Assembly (NCBI GenBank): GCA_016931115.1
Contig: JAFGFM010000153.1
Location: 1 to 39,380 of the forward strand
Length of the DNA stretch: 39,380 nt
From: Deltaproteobacteria bacterium
GTDB taxonomy: Bacteria > Desulfobacterota > DSM-4660 > Desulfatiglandales > HGW-15
Direction of reading: 5' to 3'
The position numbers and the translations under genes are program-made. The notes under the pieces are model-generated. The model saw nothing but the letters and a program-made list of their open reading frames with translations, did no database searches and had not been told where the DNA came from. Shown here in pieces: positions 1 through 8,543 of this stretch; position 1 is the stretch's first letter, and the number at the start of each line of letters is the position of its first letter.

Positions 1-4
1 ACAA

Positions 5-964
5 ATGAGACCATTTAATCATGTAAATGCAACATCTCTGGCAGAGATAAAGACCGCCCTTGCTGACGGAAAAACAACATTGATTGCCGGCGGCACAGAC
101 CTGCTTGGCACATTAAAGGATAATATCCTCAGGGACTACCCTGCTACAGTGATAAACCTTAAAACAGTGCCCGGCCTTGATTTTATTAAAGAGGAAAAGG
201 GCATGCTGAAGATAGGGGCTGCAACACGGCTTAGCGATATAGCAAATAATGAGACAGTACAGAAAAAATATACAGCCCTTGCGCAGGCAGCAGGGAGGGT
301 CGCCACCCCACATGTCAGGGATATGGGCACCATTGGCGGCAACATTGCCCAGCTTCACAGGTGCTGGTATTTCAGAAAACATGAAAACCGCTTTGACTGC
401 AAACGCAAAGGGGGTAACTCCTGTTTTGCAATGGCCGGGGATAGCAGGTATCACTCTATCTTTGGTATGAAGGGTGGATGCCTGGCTGTAAACCCGAGCG
501 ATACAGCGCCTGCTCTCATAGCCCTTAATGCAAAGGTAATAACAGACAGGAGGAGTATTGAGGCGGAGAATTTCTTTGAAGTGAAGGTGCCCGGTAACAC
601 GGTGCTTGAGAAGGATGAGATCATAACAGAGATCCAGATCCCTGAGCCGCCAAAGGGTGCAAAGAGCGCCTTTATAAAGTTTGCATTCAGGAAGTCCATA
701 GATTTCCCGATCGTAAACTGTGCAGTAATGGCTGGAGGAAAAAATCCAAGGATAAGCCTGAATGCGGTAGGGCCGACACCAGTAAGGGCAGTAAAGGCAG
801 AGGCTGTTATCGCAGGGAAAAGCATCAAGAGTATAAGTGAAAAGGATGCAGAGGCCGCTGGAGAGGCCGCAGTGGCAGATGCAAAGCCGTTAAAGGCCAA
901 CAAATTCAAGGTACAGATAGCAAAGACCCTGGTTAAAAGGGCGCTGTTGACCCTCAAGGCTTAA
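5..964 (+). CDS. FAD-binding (and [4Fe-4S]) subunit of a xanthine dehydrogenase/4-hydroxybenzoyl-CoA reductase-type molybdenum hydroxylase
   Basis: A 319-residue member of the CoxM/XdhB FAD-binding family, which passes electrons between the 2Fe-2S subunit and an acceptor in heterotrimeric molybdenum hydroxylases. Seen: the FAD pyrophosphate loop IAGGTDLL (residues 27-34), the second loop TIGGNIAQ (109-116) and a C-terminal CO-dehydrogenase flavoprotein domain. Between the FAD loops and the PSD motif lie Cys120, Cys132, Cys140 and Cys159. These match the extra [4Fe-4S]-cluster loop known in HcrB and PaoB/YagS-type subunits, so this is not plain CoxM. The Mo and 2Fe-2S subunits are not downstream; they may lie left of the window. 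The ATG at base 5 has too little upstream sequence to judge its ribosome site, but the protein begins as family members do. Substrate cannot be told from this subunit. Confidence 0.9.
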   Translation: MRPFNHVNATSLAEIKTALADGKTTLIAGGTDLLGTLKDNILRDYPATVINLKTVPGLDFIKEEKGMLKIGAATRLSDIANNETVQKKYTALAQAAGRVATPHVRDMGTIGGNIAQLHRCWYFRKHENRFDCKRKGGNSCFAMAGDSRYHSIFGMKGGCLAVNPSDTAPALIALNAKVITDRRSIEAENFFEVKVPGNTVLEKDEIITEIQIPEPPKGAKSAFIKFAFRKSIDFPIVNCAVMAGGKNPRISLNAVGPTPVRAVKAEAVIAGKSIKSISEKDAEAAGEAAVADAKPLKANKFKVQIAKTLVKRALLTLKA

Positions 965-972
965 TTTAATAC

Positions 973-1024
973 GTAGAGACAAGGCATGTTTACCCACCGG
1001 GTTTCTGGCGGGCCTTGTCTCTAC
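973..1024. repeat. Palindromic repeat, 13-bp arms, with a 26-base centre
   Basis: GTAGAGACAAGGC (973-985) is matched by its exact reverse complement at 1012-1024. It lies 8 bases after the stop of the molybdenum hydroxylase subunit. The same arms form a tight palindrome at 2053-2080, so this is a dispersed repeat; this copy carries extra sequence in the middle. It could act as a transcription terminator or mRNA end, although no clear T-run follows. Confidence 0.85.
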
Positions 1025-1127
1025 AATTGTTTTCAGGGAATGTTTATCCGCCTTCGGGAGACCTTTCTGTAATTCGATGGCGTATGGAATAGATCTTTAT
1101 GGCTACTGTATTTTGTCTAATGTATAT

Positions 1128-1156
1128 TTGGATAAAATTTTTTTATCATATATATT
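1128..1156 (+). promoter_or_regulatory. Candidate sigma-70 promoter for the ADP-ribosylglycohydrolase gene
   Basis: TTGGAT (1128-1133), a 17-base spacer, then TATATA (1151-1156), 90 bases before the start codon. The consensus match is fair and there is no other strong candidate in the 965-1246 gap, which otherwise holds the 973-1024 palindrome and a small GGGCAC/GTGCCC hairpin at 1179-1197. Confidence 0.4.
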
Positions 1157-1178
1157 CATGAAATTTGAATTACTGCAG

Positions 1179-1197
1179 GGGCACCGCGCCTGTGCCC
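1179..1197. repeat. Small GGGCAC...GTGCCC hairpin repeat
   Basis: GGGCAC (1179-1184) and GTGCCC (1192-1197) form a 6-bp stem. The core, with CCTGTGCCCAT, recurs at 16429-16447 inside a larger palindromic element, so this looks like a decayed copy of a dispersed intergenic repeat. Confidence 0.55.
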
Positions 1198-1246
1198 ATG
1201 CCTTGCTGGTTTTTGAAAATCAATATTTATAGGAGACACAAATAAT

Positions 1247-2029
1247 ATGATCGGAGCAATTGCAGGAGACATAATCGGTTCTGTTTATGAATTTAACAAC
1301 ATCAAGACAAAGTCCTTTCCCCTATTCTCCCCTCTTTCCAGATTCACTGATGATACGGTCCTTACAGTTGCTGTAGCAAATGCCATTATTTCAGGAATAC
1401 CTTATGTTGACTCAATAAGGTCATTAGGAAGTGCTTACCCCAATGCCGGTTATGGCGGTTCCTTTAAAGAATGGCTCTTCACAGAAAATGCCAACCCCTA
1501 TAACAGCTGGGGTAATGGCTCTGCCATGCGCGTAAGCCCTGTTGGTTTCGCATTCAACACTATTGATGAGGTGTTAAAAGAGGCAATGCTCTCTGCTGAG
1601 ATAACCCACAACCACCCCGAAGGTATAAAGGGGGCACAGGCTACAGCCCTTGCCATATACCTTGCCAGGAAAGGGGCAGACAGGGCAATTATTAAAAAAG
1701 AGATCCATGATCGGTTTAATTATAATCTTGACAGAGGCGTTGATGAGATCCGCGTTAATTATACCTATGATGTATCATGCCAGGGTACAGTGCCAGAAGC
1801 AATAATATGTTTCCTTGAATCACGCTCATATGAAGATGCCATACGTAATGCCATATCAATTGGCGGTGACAGCGACACCCTTGCCTGCATTACAGGCGGT
1901 ATTTCAGAGGCATTTTATGGGCCTCTGCCCAATGATATATTTAAAAAGATAGAAGAGAATTTACCGCCAGAGCTAATGCAGCATGTTAAGACCTTTTATG
2001 ACCGCTATATGAATGGCATGTATTCATAA
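1247..2029 (+). CDS. ADP-ribosylglycohydrolase (DraG/ARH family)
   Basis: A 260-residue ADP-ribosyl hydrolase, expected to be cytosolic and to remove ADP-ribose from proteins or small molecules. Seen: GAIAGDIIGS at residues 3-12, the metal-binding TDDT at 34-37, GNGSAMRVSP (89-98), HNHPEG (121-126) and the C-terminal GGDSDT (206-211), whose aspartates complete the two-metal site of this family. Length is normal. AGGAG stands 13 bases ahead of the ATG. No nitrogenase or DraT partner is present, so a role in nitrogenase control is not supported; the true substrate is unknown. It converges with the MBL-fold gene, and a perfect palindrome fills the gap. Confidence 0.92.
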   Translation: MIGAIAGDIIGSVYEFNNIKTKSFPLFSPLSRFTDDTVLTVAVANAIISGIPYVDSIRSLGSAYPNAGYGGSFKEWLFTENANPYNSWGNGSAMRVSPVGFAFNTIDEVLKEAMLSAEITHNHPEGIKGAQATALAIYLARKGADRAIIKKEIHDRFNYNLDRGVDEIRVNYTYDVSCQGTVPEAIICFLESRSYEDAIRNAISIGGDSDTLACITGGISEAFYGPLPNDIFKKIEENLPPELMQHVKTFYDRYMNGMYS

Positions 2030-2052
2030 AAAACTATGTAACTCAGACTTGT

Positions 2053-2080
2053 GTAGAGACAAGGCATGCCTTGTCTCTAC
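2053..2080. repeat. Perfect 28-bp palindrome between convergent genes
   Basis: Two 14-base arms meet with no loop: GTAGAGACAAGGCA followed by its exact reverse complement. The arms equal those at 973-1024. It lies 24 bases after the ADP-ribosylglycohydrolase stop and 34 bases beyond the end of the convergent MBL-fold gene, and is followed by a T-rich run (2086-2095). A two-way terminator role is plausible. Confidence 0.85.
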
Positions 2081-2113
2081 GATGTTTATTTTTTCTGGGG
2101 TGCTTAAAACAGA

Positions 2114-2971
2114 TTAATTCTCATCATCACGCCATTCCCAGTCTCTTCCGCCTTTGAACACTGCTGCGTTCATCTCATTGCTCAGGAAGAGCAGGTTTGA
2201 TCCTTGGAATTTGAGTGCCATATTAAGGAAGAATTCGCCTGTTGTTTTGGTGTTGGCAAGCTCTACCTCTGTGGCAGCAAGGTATTGCTTCATATAGGTA
2301 AAGCAGGATGAGTCAAATGGCATGCCAGGTTTCTGGTGCCCGGGGATAACGATCTCTGCCCCAAGCTTTTCAAGCATCTCAACATCCTTAAGCCATTGTT
2401 TTCTCTCATCTGCGTTAATCTCACATGTGAAGGGATGTGACTCATTAAAAAGCACATCGCTTCCATAAAGGAGCTTTATTGATGGTACCCACACAACAGT
2501 ATTGTATTTGAGGTCACCCATGATCTTGGGCATGATCTCTATGCGGTTACCTTCAAGCTCAAAATACTTGTCTTTCATTGGTTCTATATTGACAGCCTTT
2601 CTGGGGACATTTGTTGGCCCTATAATCTTTACCCAGTGATCAATTTTTCCGAACATCTGCTTGTTAATGGTGCTTGCCACCTCCGGAAGTGCAATAACCT
2701 GTGCCTCAGGAAAGGCATCTTTGATCGGGCCGAGACCAAAATAGTGATCCGGGTGCGCATGGGTAACATATATATACTTGAGGTTTTTACCTGTTTCAAG
2801 TATCTCTGCCACAACCCTGTGACCGTTTGAAAGGGTCCACTGGGTATCCAGGATTGCAGCATCCTTTTCACCCATAAGGATTACAGTACAGACAGAAAAT
2901 CCGCTTTCAGAGCTATAGAAAACCTTTGCTGAAAGTTTGCCGGGTCCATTGTCAACAAATCTTACTTCCAT
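2114..2971 (-). CDS. MBL-fold metallo-hydrolase
   Basis: A 285-residue metallo-beta-lactamase-fold hydrolase. Seen: the metal motif THAHPDH (His71, His73, Asp75, His76), SDVLF with Asp172 as likely bridging ligand, and IPGHQKPG with His212. Where most members have a third metal histidine in a GH motif, this protein has MGD (Asp153), so the metal site may differ or hold a single metal. No signal peptide is seen. It starts divergently from the SDR gene across a 204-bp gap, and could belong to the same catabolic locus as the SDR, bicupin and glycyl radical enzymes; that link is positional only. Substrate unknown; thioester, lactone and ester hydrolysis are all possible. Confidence 0.88.
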   Translation of the reverse strand: MEVRFVDNGPGKLSAKVFYSSESGFSVCTVILMGEKDAAILDTQWTLSNGHRVVAEILETGKNLKYIYVTHAHPDHYFGLGPIKDAFPEAQVIALPEVASTINKQMFGKIDHWVKIIGPTNVPRKAVNIEPMKDKYFELEGNRIEIMPKIMGDLKYNTVVWVPSIKLLYGSDVLFNESHPFTCEINADERKQWLKDVEMLEKLGAEIVIPGHQKPGMPFDSSCFTYMKQYLAATEVELANTKTTGEFFLNMALKFQGSNLLFLSNEMNAAVFKGGRDWEWRDDEN

Positions 2972-3175
2972 ATTATGCCTCCTCTTTTGTTTTATTTTTT
3001 TTAATTCCAGGAAGTTGTCCCGCTATCGTAAGGATTACCAATATACACCTTTTTTTGTGCTATTCAAGACCAAATATTATTTGAACCAGGCTTATACATA
3101 TGTTACAAGGCATAATATTTATAACCGTTACACAGGTTTTTTGCTTATTACCATCCATTCAGAGGAGGCTTTAAT

Positions 3176-3982
3176 ATGCACCTGACACCACCCATTACAA
3201 ACATGACCGATGCATTCAGTGTGAAAGATAAGAATGTTGTTGTTACAGGGGGTAACCGCGGGATTGGCCTTGGTATCAGTACCGCCTTTGCCCAGAGCGG
3301 GGCAAATGTGGTTATCCTTTGCCGCAACAGGGAAAAGGGTATTCAGGTTGCCGATAGTTTTAAACAGTATGGCGGAAAATATACCTGCATAGAGTGTGAT
3401 ATAGCAGATAAGGCAAGTGTGGATAAAGCCACTGCCGGGATATTTTCTTTTTTTGATCATGTTGATGTCCTTGTGAATAATGCTGGTGTTGCAACCAATG
3501 TGGAATTTTTAAAGGACAAGGATATGAAGGAGTGGCACAGGGTGATCAATACAAACCTTAATGGTGTAGCCAATATGGTATATGCCATTGCACCAAAGAT
3601 GAAGGAAGCTGGCCTTGGAGGGAGGATCATAAACATCTCATCCATAGGCGCCCAGCTTGTTGGTGATGTGTTTAACCACCCCAATTGCCCTTACAATGTA
3701 TCAAAGGCAGCCATTGACCATTTCACCAGGTACATTGCAGTAGAGCTTGGAGGCGACGGCATACGGGTAAACAGCATTGAACCCGGCCCCTTCCATTCTG
3801 ATCTTGATAAAGACCTGCCTGAAAGCGCCCATGAATTTATAAGACAAGAGACACCGTGTCACCGTTTTGGTGAGCCTATCGAGATAGGTGCCTATTGCGT
3901 GTTTCTGTCATCCCCTGCTGGCAACCATATTACAGGTTCAATCTGCGTACATGATGGTGGGCTCATCTGCAGGGCGGGTTAA
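3176..3982 (+). CDS. Short-chain dehydrogenase/reductase (SDR)
   Basis: A 268-residue classical SDR that should interconvert an alcohol and a ketone with NAD(P). Seen: the Rossmann motif TGGNRGIG (24-31), NNAG (101-104), the catalytic serine region ISSIG (154-158) and the YNVSK pair Tyr173/Lys177. The arginine/asparagine-rich segment after the glycine loop does not settle the NAD versus NADP choice. Ribosome site AGGAGG lies just ahead of the ATG. The bicupin gene follows after 12 bases with its own strong ribosome site, so the two form an operon. Their position beside two glycyl radical enzymes suggests a shared pathway. Substrate not recognised. Confidence 0.92.
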   Translation: MHLTPPITNMTDAFSVKDKNVVVTGGNRGIGLGISTAFAQSGANVVILCRNREKGIQVADSFKQYGGKYTCIECDIADKASVDKATAGIFSFFDHVDVLVNNAGVATNVEFLKDKDMKEWHRVINTNLNGVANMVYAIAPKMKEAGLGGRIINISSIGAQLVGDVFNHPNCPYNVSKAAIDHFTRYIAVELGGDGIRVNSIEPGPFHSDLDKDLPESAHEFIRQETPCHRFGEPIEIGAYCVFLSSPAGNHITGSICVHDGGLICRAG

Positions 3983-3994
3983 AGGAGGATTAAG

Positions 3995-4870
3995 ATGTCA
4001 AATATAAAATATTTTGCATTTCCGGGTCAGGGTAACCCGGTTATTCCGCATGTTGAGCCAAAAGATGCACGTGTCAATGCGGTCTGGATGGATGGTAGGG
4101 TAATAAAAAACTGCATGTTTAATGAGGCTGCATGGTATAAAAAACCTTGCAAAGAGCCTGGACTTTTCAGGCTTAACTCGGACAGGATGATATTCTTTAT
4201 TGGCGGTGATCCTGATAAACCTGACAGCCTTAATGCAACAGTTGATCTCACGATAGAAAACGACAAACTCACACTCACAAATTCCTGTGCTGTTTTTATA
4301 CCTGAAGGTGCGGCACATGGCAACCTTGAGGTAAGGGATATCACAACACCCTTTTTCTACTATACATGTCATCTTAACACAGAGAGGTTTGAGGCAATAC
4401 CAGCAAAGGCAACAGCTAAAAAAGGCACCTATGCAGGTAATTATGTAGAAAGGTATGAACGCCCTGATGGAACAATCCCTGAAGCGCCAGAAGGTTTCAT
4501 AAAATTTCTGGTCTATATGGATGGTAAAAGGTTAAAGGGCGCACCCTATGCCGAGATTTTATGGTTCTGCACTACAAACGACACAGGCCCTGCCCCCCAC
4601 AGCCATGATGATTTTGATGAGTTCATAGGTTTTATGGGCACAGACCCGGAGCACCCCGAAGAGCTGAACGCAGAGGTCAGTTTTTATATTGAGGATGAAA
4701 AGATCTCTATTACCAAAAGCTGCCTTATCTACATACCAAGGGGACTTACACACAGCCCCATATTTGTGCCAAGGCTTGATAAACCCATACTACACTTTTC
4801 AGGTGGTAATGGTGGTGATTATGCAAGAAAGGGAGATGAACACAGGAATGATAATATGTTCAGACTTTGA
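3995..4870 (+). CDS. Two-domain cupin protein with one intact metal site
   Basis: A 291-residue protein built of two related cupin-like halves. Residues about 61-127 and 203-268 align by eye: FFIGGDPDKPDSLNA against GFMGTDPEHPEELNA, then a strand pair and FIPEGAAHG against YIPRGLTHS. The second half keeps a likely metal site (PHSHDDFDE: His202, His204, Glu209, with His253); the first has lost the HxH part and keeps only His108. This suggests one catalytic or sensing domain and one structural domain. AAAGGAGG precedes the ATG. It is the second gene of the SDR operon and overlaps the end of the convergent activase gene by 11 bases. Function unknown; an isomerase, epimerase or dioxygenase-like role is possible. 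Confidence 0.8.
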   Translation: MSNIKYFAFPGQGNPVIPHVEPKDARVNAVWMDGRVIKNCMFNEAAWYKKPCKEPGLFRLNSDRMIFFIGGDPDKPDSLNATVDLTIENDKLTLTNSCAVFIPEGAAHGNLEVRDITTPFFYYTCHLNTERFEAIPAKATAKKGTYAGNYVERYERPDGTIPEAPEGFIKFLVYMDGKRLKGAPYAEILWFCTTNDTGPAPHSHDDFDEFIGFMGTDPEHPEELNAEVSFYIEDEKISITKSCLIYIPRGLTHSPIFVPRLDKPILHFSGGNGGDYARKGDEHRNDNMFRL

Positions 4871-5849
4871 TCATCCTTGAGGTAGAACCGGCAACAGCAG
4901 GGATACCATACTCCTTTAATATCTCCGTAAGATGAAGAAGGTTTTTTTCCCATACAGCCCTTTCCGGCGGGATAAAATTATCCATTGGGTATGGGATGCA
5001 TAAAGAGGCATATTTTTCTGTGCCCATCTTCCTGTATGGCAAAAGCTGTAGCTGTATGATGTTATTACCCAGCTCATTTTTTATAAATTCAGCCGTTGCC
5101 CTTATATTCTCTTCACTGTTATTATAATCCGGGACAACAGGTATCCTGAGAACCACAGATTTTTTAAGCTCAACTGTCCTCTTTATGTTACTTAATATCA
5201 GCTCATTACCAACACCTGTGTATTCCCTGTGTTTATCAGTATCCATATGTTTGATATCGGCTATCACGAGGTCAGTATATTCATACACCTGCTCCATATA
5301 GTCTTTCGCGCAGTGCAATGAAGATTCAACACAGGTGTTTATTGAGTTTACTTTGCATTCCTTTAAAAGGAGGGTTGCGAACTCCCACTGAAGCATCACC
5401 TCGCCGCCAGAAAGGGTAACACCTCCGCCAGTCTTAAGGTAAAAATTGCGGTCTTTAAGGATGATATTCATAAGCTCAGGGATGGTATATCTTTTACCCC
5501 ATATCATTATTGCGTTTGCAGGACATTCATCAGCACATTTAAAACACTCAGCGCATCCTGCAACTTCATCTACCTTAAGCAGGTGATCATCACATATTTT
5601 TATGGGACTATGCTCTTCCTCAGGGCATGCCTTGATACATAGTGAACATTTGCTGTTACCAATGCATTTGGATGGGTAAACACCAATCTGCTGATATGGA
5701 GATAATCCTTCAGGGTTGCTGCACCAAAGGCATCTGAGGGGACAGCCCTTGAAGAAGATCTCGGTTCTTATTCCAGGGCCGTCATGTATGGTATATCTTT
5801 GTATGTTGGTGACCAGGCCATATGGTTCACCCTCTTTTGTAAGTTTCAT
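4860..5849 (-). CDS. Glycyl-radical enzyme activating protein (radical SAM)
   Basis: A 329-residue radical-SAM activase that uses S-adenosylmethionine to abstract hydrogen from the backbone glycine of a glycyl radical enzyme. Seen: YTIHDGPGIRT (19-29), the radical-SAM cluster Cys36, Cys40, Cys43 (CxxxCxxC), then a ferredoxin-like insert with two cysteine sets (62, 68, 71, 75 and 99, 102, 105, 109) typical of the larger activases of eliminase-type GREs, and the SAM-binding TLSGGE region. It starts 17 bases after the stop of GRE 1, so it is cotranscribed with it. It is the only activase in the window, and GRE 2 has none beside it, so it may serve both. Confidence 0.95.
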   Translation of the reverse strand: MKLTKEGEPYGLVTNIQRYTIHDGPGIRTEIFFKGCPLRCLWCSNPEGLSPYQQIGVYPSKCIGNSKCSLCIKACPEEEHSPIKICDDHLLKVDEVAGCAECFKCADECPANAIMIWGKRYTIPELMNIILKDRNFYLKTGGGVTLSGGEVMLQWEFATLLLKECKVNSINTCVESSLHCAKDYMEQVYEYTDLVIADIKHMDTDKHREYTGVGNELILSNIKRTVELKKSVVLRIPVVPDYNNSEENIRATAEFIKNELGNNIIQLQLLPYRKMGTEKYASLCIPYPMDNFIPPERAVWEKNLLHLTEILKEYGIPAVAGSTSRMIKV

Positions 5850-5866
5850 TATGATATAGTTACCGA

Positions 5867-8431
5867 TCAGTCAAAGGAAAGCACTGTCCTTCCTATAATA
5901 TCATCCTGAAGCTCCTTGGATAGCTCTACAAAGTATGCGCTGTATCCTGCAACCCTGATAAGGAGGTCCCTGTATTCTTCAGGGTGTTTCTGTGCCTCAA
6001 TAAGGGTCTCCTGATTTACAACGCTGAACTGGCTGTGCATCCCCTTTCGCTGGATATACTCATCCATAAGTGCTATAAAGCTGTCACGGCCAGTAATGCC
6101 GGTAAGTGATGAGGGTGAAAACTTCCAGTTTAAAAGTGTCCCGTTTGTTGCCCTGGCGTGATCAAGCTTTGTTACAGACCGGCATATTGCTGTTGGGCCT
6201 GATACATCATGGGAGGCAAAATGTGTGTGAACAGCACCCATGCAGTCAGAGAGCGGCTCAAATGCCTTTCTGCCTTCAAAGGAGGCCCACTGCATAAGGC
6301 CGAATGCCACGTTTACAGTAACAGAATATGCGCCAGGCTGATAAAACCCGCCCCTTGTATTTGGCCTTTTTTCTATGTGCTTGCACCATGTGTCCATTGC
6401 GAACTTGGTAAGTTCATCAGCATAGTCATCATCGTTTCCAAAATGATGTACCTTATCACTGTTGACATAGGCGTACAGGGATTCATATCCTTCCCAGTTG
6501 TTGCGTATGGCATCAAGCAACTCTTTTCCTGTTATTCTCATTTCTTCAAACACTAGCTGTTTGATGGTTGATAGCCCGTCTCCGGTAGTGCCAATACCCA
6601 CACACTGTGGCCCGCTGAAATTATATTTTACACCGCCCTGGGTTATATCCTTACCATTTTCAATGCACCCTTCCATAACAGAAGAGAGATAGGGCAGGGG
6701 TTTTAATGCCTGATGTGCGAGATCAACCGCATTTAATACCGCTATCTGGCGGTCACACCAGTATTTCATCTGCCTGTCATAGGCATTAAGCACCTCATCA
6801 AATGTCTTAAAATCCTCAAGGCTGGCTGTTTCAAGGCCAAGCCTTTCACCAAGTGCGCCGCATTTTGCCCATCTCATGCACTGGGGCCCACAGTCTATGC
6901 ACCTTCCGTTATTCATGGCAAGTTCAAGCACCTTTGCCATGTTCATGTGCCCACAATCCTTCCAACCGTATGATTTACCTGTGGCATCAGGCTCAACACA
7001 ACCCACCACCTGGTAATCACGCGCATCCTTTATATCTGTATAGGAGGAAAGCATGGCCGGAATAGCCACATCGTCATTAAATATCTTTGGTTCACCGGTA
7101 CCAAGGCGTATGCCATTTGCCACCTTGACCTTGAGTTCCCATGGTGTGCCCGCATGCATCCTTACAGCAAGCCACGGGGTCGGTATCCTGATATGGACAT
7201 GGGCATCTACACACATGAAGGTGAGTTCATTTGTGGCATCCTTGCCATCCCTGTCAATCCCGCCCAGGGTCAGGCACTGGCCCCCTATTCCGCCGTTACC
7301 GAATGTCTTGATAAGCACATGGCTTCGCAGCTTGTTCAGATCCCAGATCTTGATAAAGAAATTCTCTATCAACTCCTGGCAGAATTCACGTGTAGCTGTT
7401 CCCTCCTGAATATCCTTTTTAAAAAAGGGATACATATACTGGTCAAAACGGCCATATGATATTGAGTGGCCATTACATTCCATGTGAATCATGCAGTTGG
7501 CAATATGCACGAGCTGGATAGCCTCCCAGAAGGTTCGCGGCGGGTTTTCAGATATCCAGAGCAGGTTTTCATGCATCTGCAAAAGTTCCTTTTTCCTGGC
7601 CTCATTCGATGCGCCTTTTGCCTTTTCCCATGCAAGGGTGGCATAACGCTTTATGTGCTCTGTAGCAGCCTCATTTACAAGGAGCTCTGCCTTCAGGAAG
7701 GTATATTTTTTCAGGCCGTCTGGCGATGTCTTATCAATATCCTTTAAGGCATCAAGTATCATCTGCCTTACGCCCTTGTAGCCGATCTTAAACAGCCTTT
7801 CATATGAAAGACCCAGGTGCCCTGCCCCGCAAAAGATATAGGCATCAGCAAAAAATAATCCTTTGCCTGCGTGTGAACCCTTCAGTTCATCATCAGTTAG
7901 AAGAGAATTTGCATAGTCTTCGATTGTTTTTCCGTTCCAGTAATCCCTGATGGTTTCGAGTTTTTCATATGCCTCTTTTGTGTAGCTGAAATAATCATGT
8001 GTGCGCTCGGGGCTGTAGTCCATGAGCCCGTCACGCATCTCATTTACTACCCAGTTCAGACCGAATTCCGGGAACACAGGCGCCCCTTTTTTATCACAAC
8101 CCAGGCCCCCTGCGATCAGCTCATCATCATAAATATAAATCGGGGCGTTTCTTAGCAGGTTTGCCATACCTTCAGCACATCTGGTTATCTGGGGGGCCCC
8201 GGGGTTCTTTTTATATGCCTCGGTAACAAGCAGCGCCCTTTCAGAAGGTACAAAACCATTAGTTGTCTTTGAGGTAGTTTTTAATATCCTATTTATGCGG
8301 GGAAATGGCGAGGGTTCAGGCGTGTTACCGGAAATTCCTACTCCCCATTCCCTGTCAAATGGCTCAACAGCCTGTGGAACTATCTTTACTGCTGTCTTAT
8401 AGGTGGTATTTACCTCTTTTCTTGCTACCAT
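5867..8431 (-). CDS. Glycyl radical enzyme 1 (diol-dehydratase/eliminase-like)
   Basis: An 854-residue PFL-family enzyme. Seen: the thiyl-radical motif GCVEP with Cys478 and Glu480, and the C-terminal glycyl radical loop RVAGYSAY with Gly829. Polar residues matching those known in glycerol dehydratase are present: a GH at His205, GHS at His322-Ser323 and Asp492 in YGWKD. This suggests elimination from a hydroxylated substrate, not pyruvate cleavage. After NNGR there is an insert with Cys511, Cys514, Cys518 and Cys524 (CX2CX3CX5C) that I do not know from glycerol dehydratase. Its paralogue is divergent at 8673. No microcompartment shell or aldehyde dehydrogenase gene is near. Substrate not assignable; choline, hydroxyproline, sulfonate or arylacetate chemistry cannot be ruled out. 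Confidence 0.93.
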   Translation of the reverse strand: MVARKEVNTTYKTAVKIVPQAVEPFDREWGVGISGNTPEPSPFPRINRILKTTSKTTNGFVPSERALLVTEAYKKNPGAPQITRCAEGMANLLRNAPIYIYDDELIAGGLGCDKKGAPVFPEFGLNWVVNEMRDGLMDYSPERTHDYFSYTKEAYEKLETIRDYWNGKTIEDYANSLLTDDELKGSHAGKGLFFADAYIFCGAGHLGLSYERLFKIGYKGVRQMILDALKDIDKTSPDGLKKYTFLKAELLVNEAATEHIKRYATLAWEKAKGASNEARKKELLQMHENLLWISENPPRTFWEAIQLVHIANCMIHMECNGHSISYGRFDQYMYPFFKKDIQEGTATREFCQELIENFFIKIWDLNKLRSHVLIKTFGNGGIGGQCLTLGGIDRDGKDATNELTFMCVDAHVHIRIPTPWLAVRMHAGTPWELKVKVANGIRLGTGEPKIFNDDVAIPAMLSSYTDIKDARDYQVVGCVEPDATGKSYGWKDCGHMNMAKVLELAMNNGRCIDCGPQCMRWAKCGALGERLGLETASLEDFKTFDEVLNAYDRQMKYWCDRQIAVLNAVDLAHQALKPLPYLSSVMEGCIENGKDITQGGVKYNFSGPQCVGIGTTGDGLSTIKQLVFEEMRITGKELLDAIRNNWEGYESLYAYVNSDKVHHFGNDDDYADELTKFAMDTWCKHIEKRPNTRGGFYQPGAYSVTVNVAFGLMQWASFEGRKAFEPLSDCMGAVHTHFASHDVSGPTAICRSVTKLDHARATNGTLLNWKFSPSSLTGITGRDSFIALMDEYIQRKGMHSQFSVVNQETLIEAQKHPEEYRDLLIRVAGYSAYFVELSKELQDDIIGRTVLSFD

Positions 8432-8467
8432 TTTGTCACCCCCGGAGTAAAATGTTACTAAGACCCT

Positions 8468-8497
8468 TTTTTATTACCTGAGCAGGACTAATGTCAA
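8468..8497 (-). promoter_or_regulatory. Candidate promoter for GRE 1 and activase
   Basis: On the minus strand TTGACA (8497-8492) is followed after 18 bases by TAAAAA (8473-8468), 37 bases ahead of the start codon. The -35 is perfect, the -10 weak. A second, weaker minus-strand option starts with TTGATT at 8527-8522. Confidence 0.35.
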
Positions 8498-8510
8498 TAT
8501 AAGTAATTAC

Positions 8511-8522
8511 GAACTGGTAATA
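8511..8522 (-). promoter_or_regulatory. Possible GntR/FadR-type half-operator in the GRE control region
   Basis: The minus strand reads TATTACCAGTTC here, identical to 38658-38669 over the promoter of the FadR-type regulator at the right end. It is also one arm of a local ATTAC-N6-GTAAT inverted repeat (8505-8520). The left half of the FadR consensus is poorly kept. Recognition by that regulator is inferred from shared sequence only. Confidence 0.35.
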
Positions 8523-8543
8523 ATCAATATAATAATATAAATT

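Noticed and set aside
451-957. 168-codon minus-strand frame opposite the molybdenum hydroxylase subunit
   Set aside because: It is the antisense of a clear gene, with low-complexity Ala/Ser composition; many other such shadows, for example within IorAB and the synthetase, were dropped for the same reason.
1247-2029. ADP-ribosylglycohydrolase as nitrogenase regulator draG
   Set aside because: No draT or nif genes are in the window.
5867-8431. GREs as arylacetate decarboxylases feeding on IorAB products
   Set aside because: Attractive with IorAB 25 kb away, but both GREs keep the GHS and GH residues of hydroxyl-substrate eliminases and there is no direct evidence for arylacetate binding.
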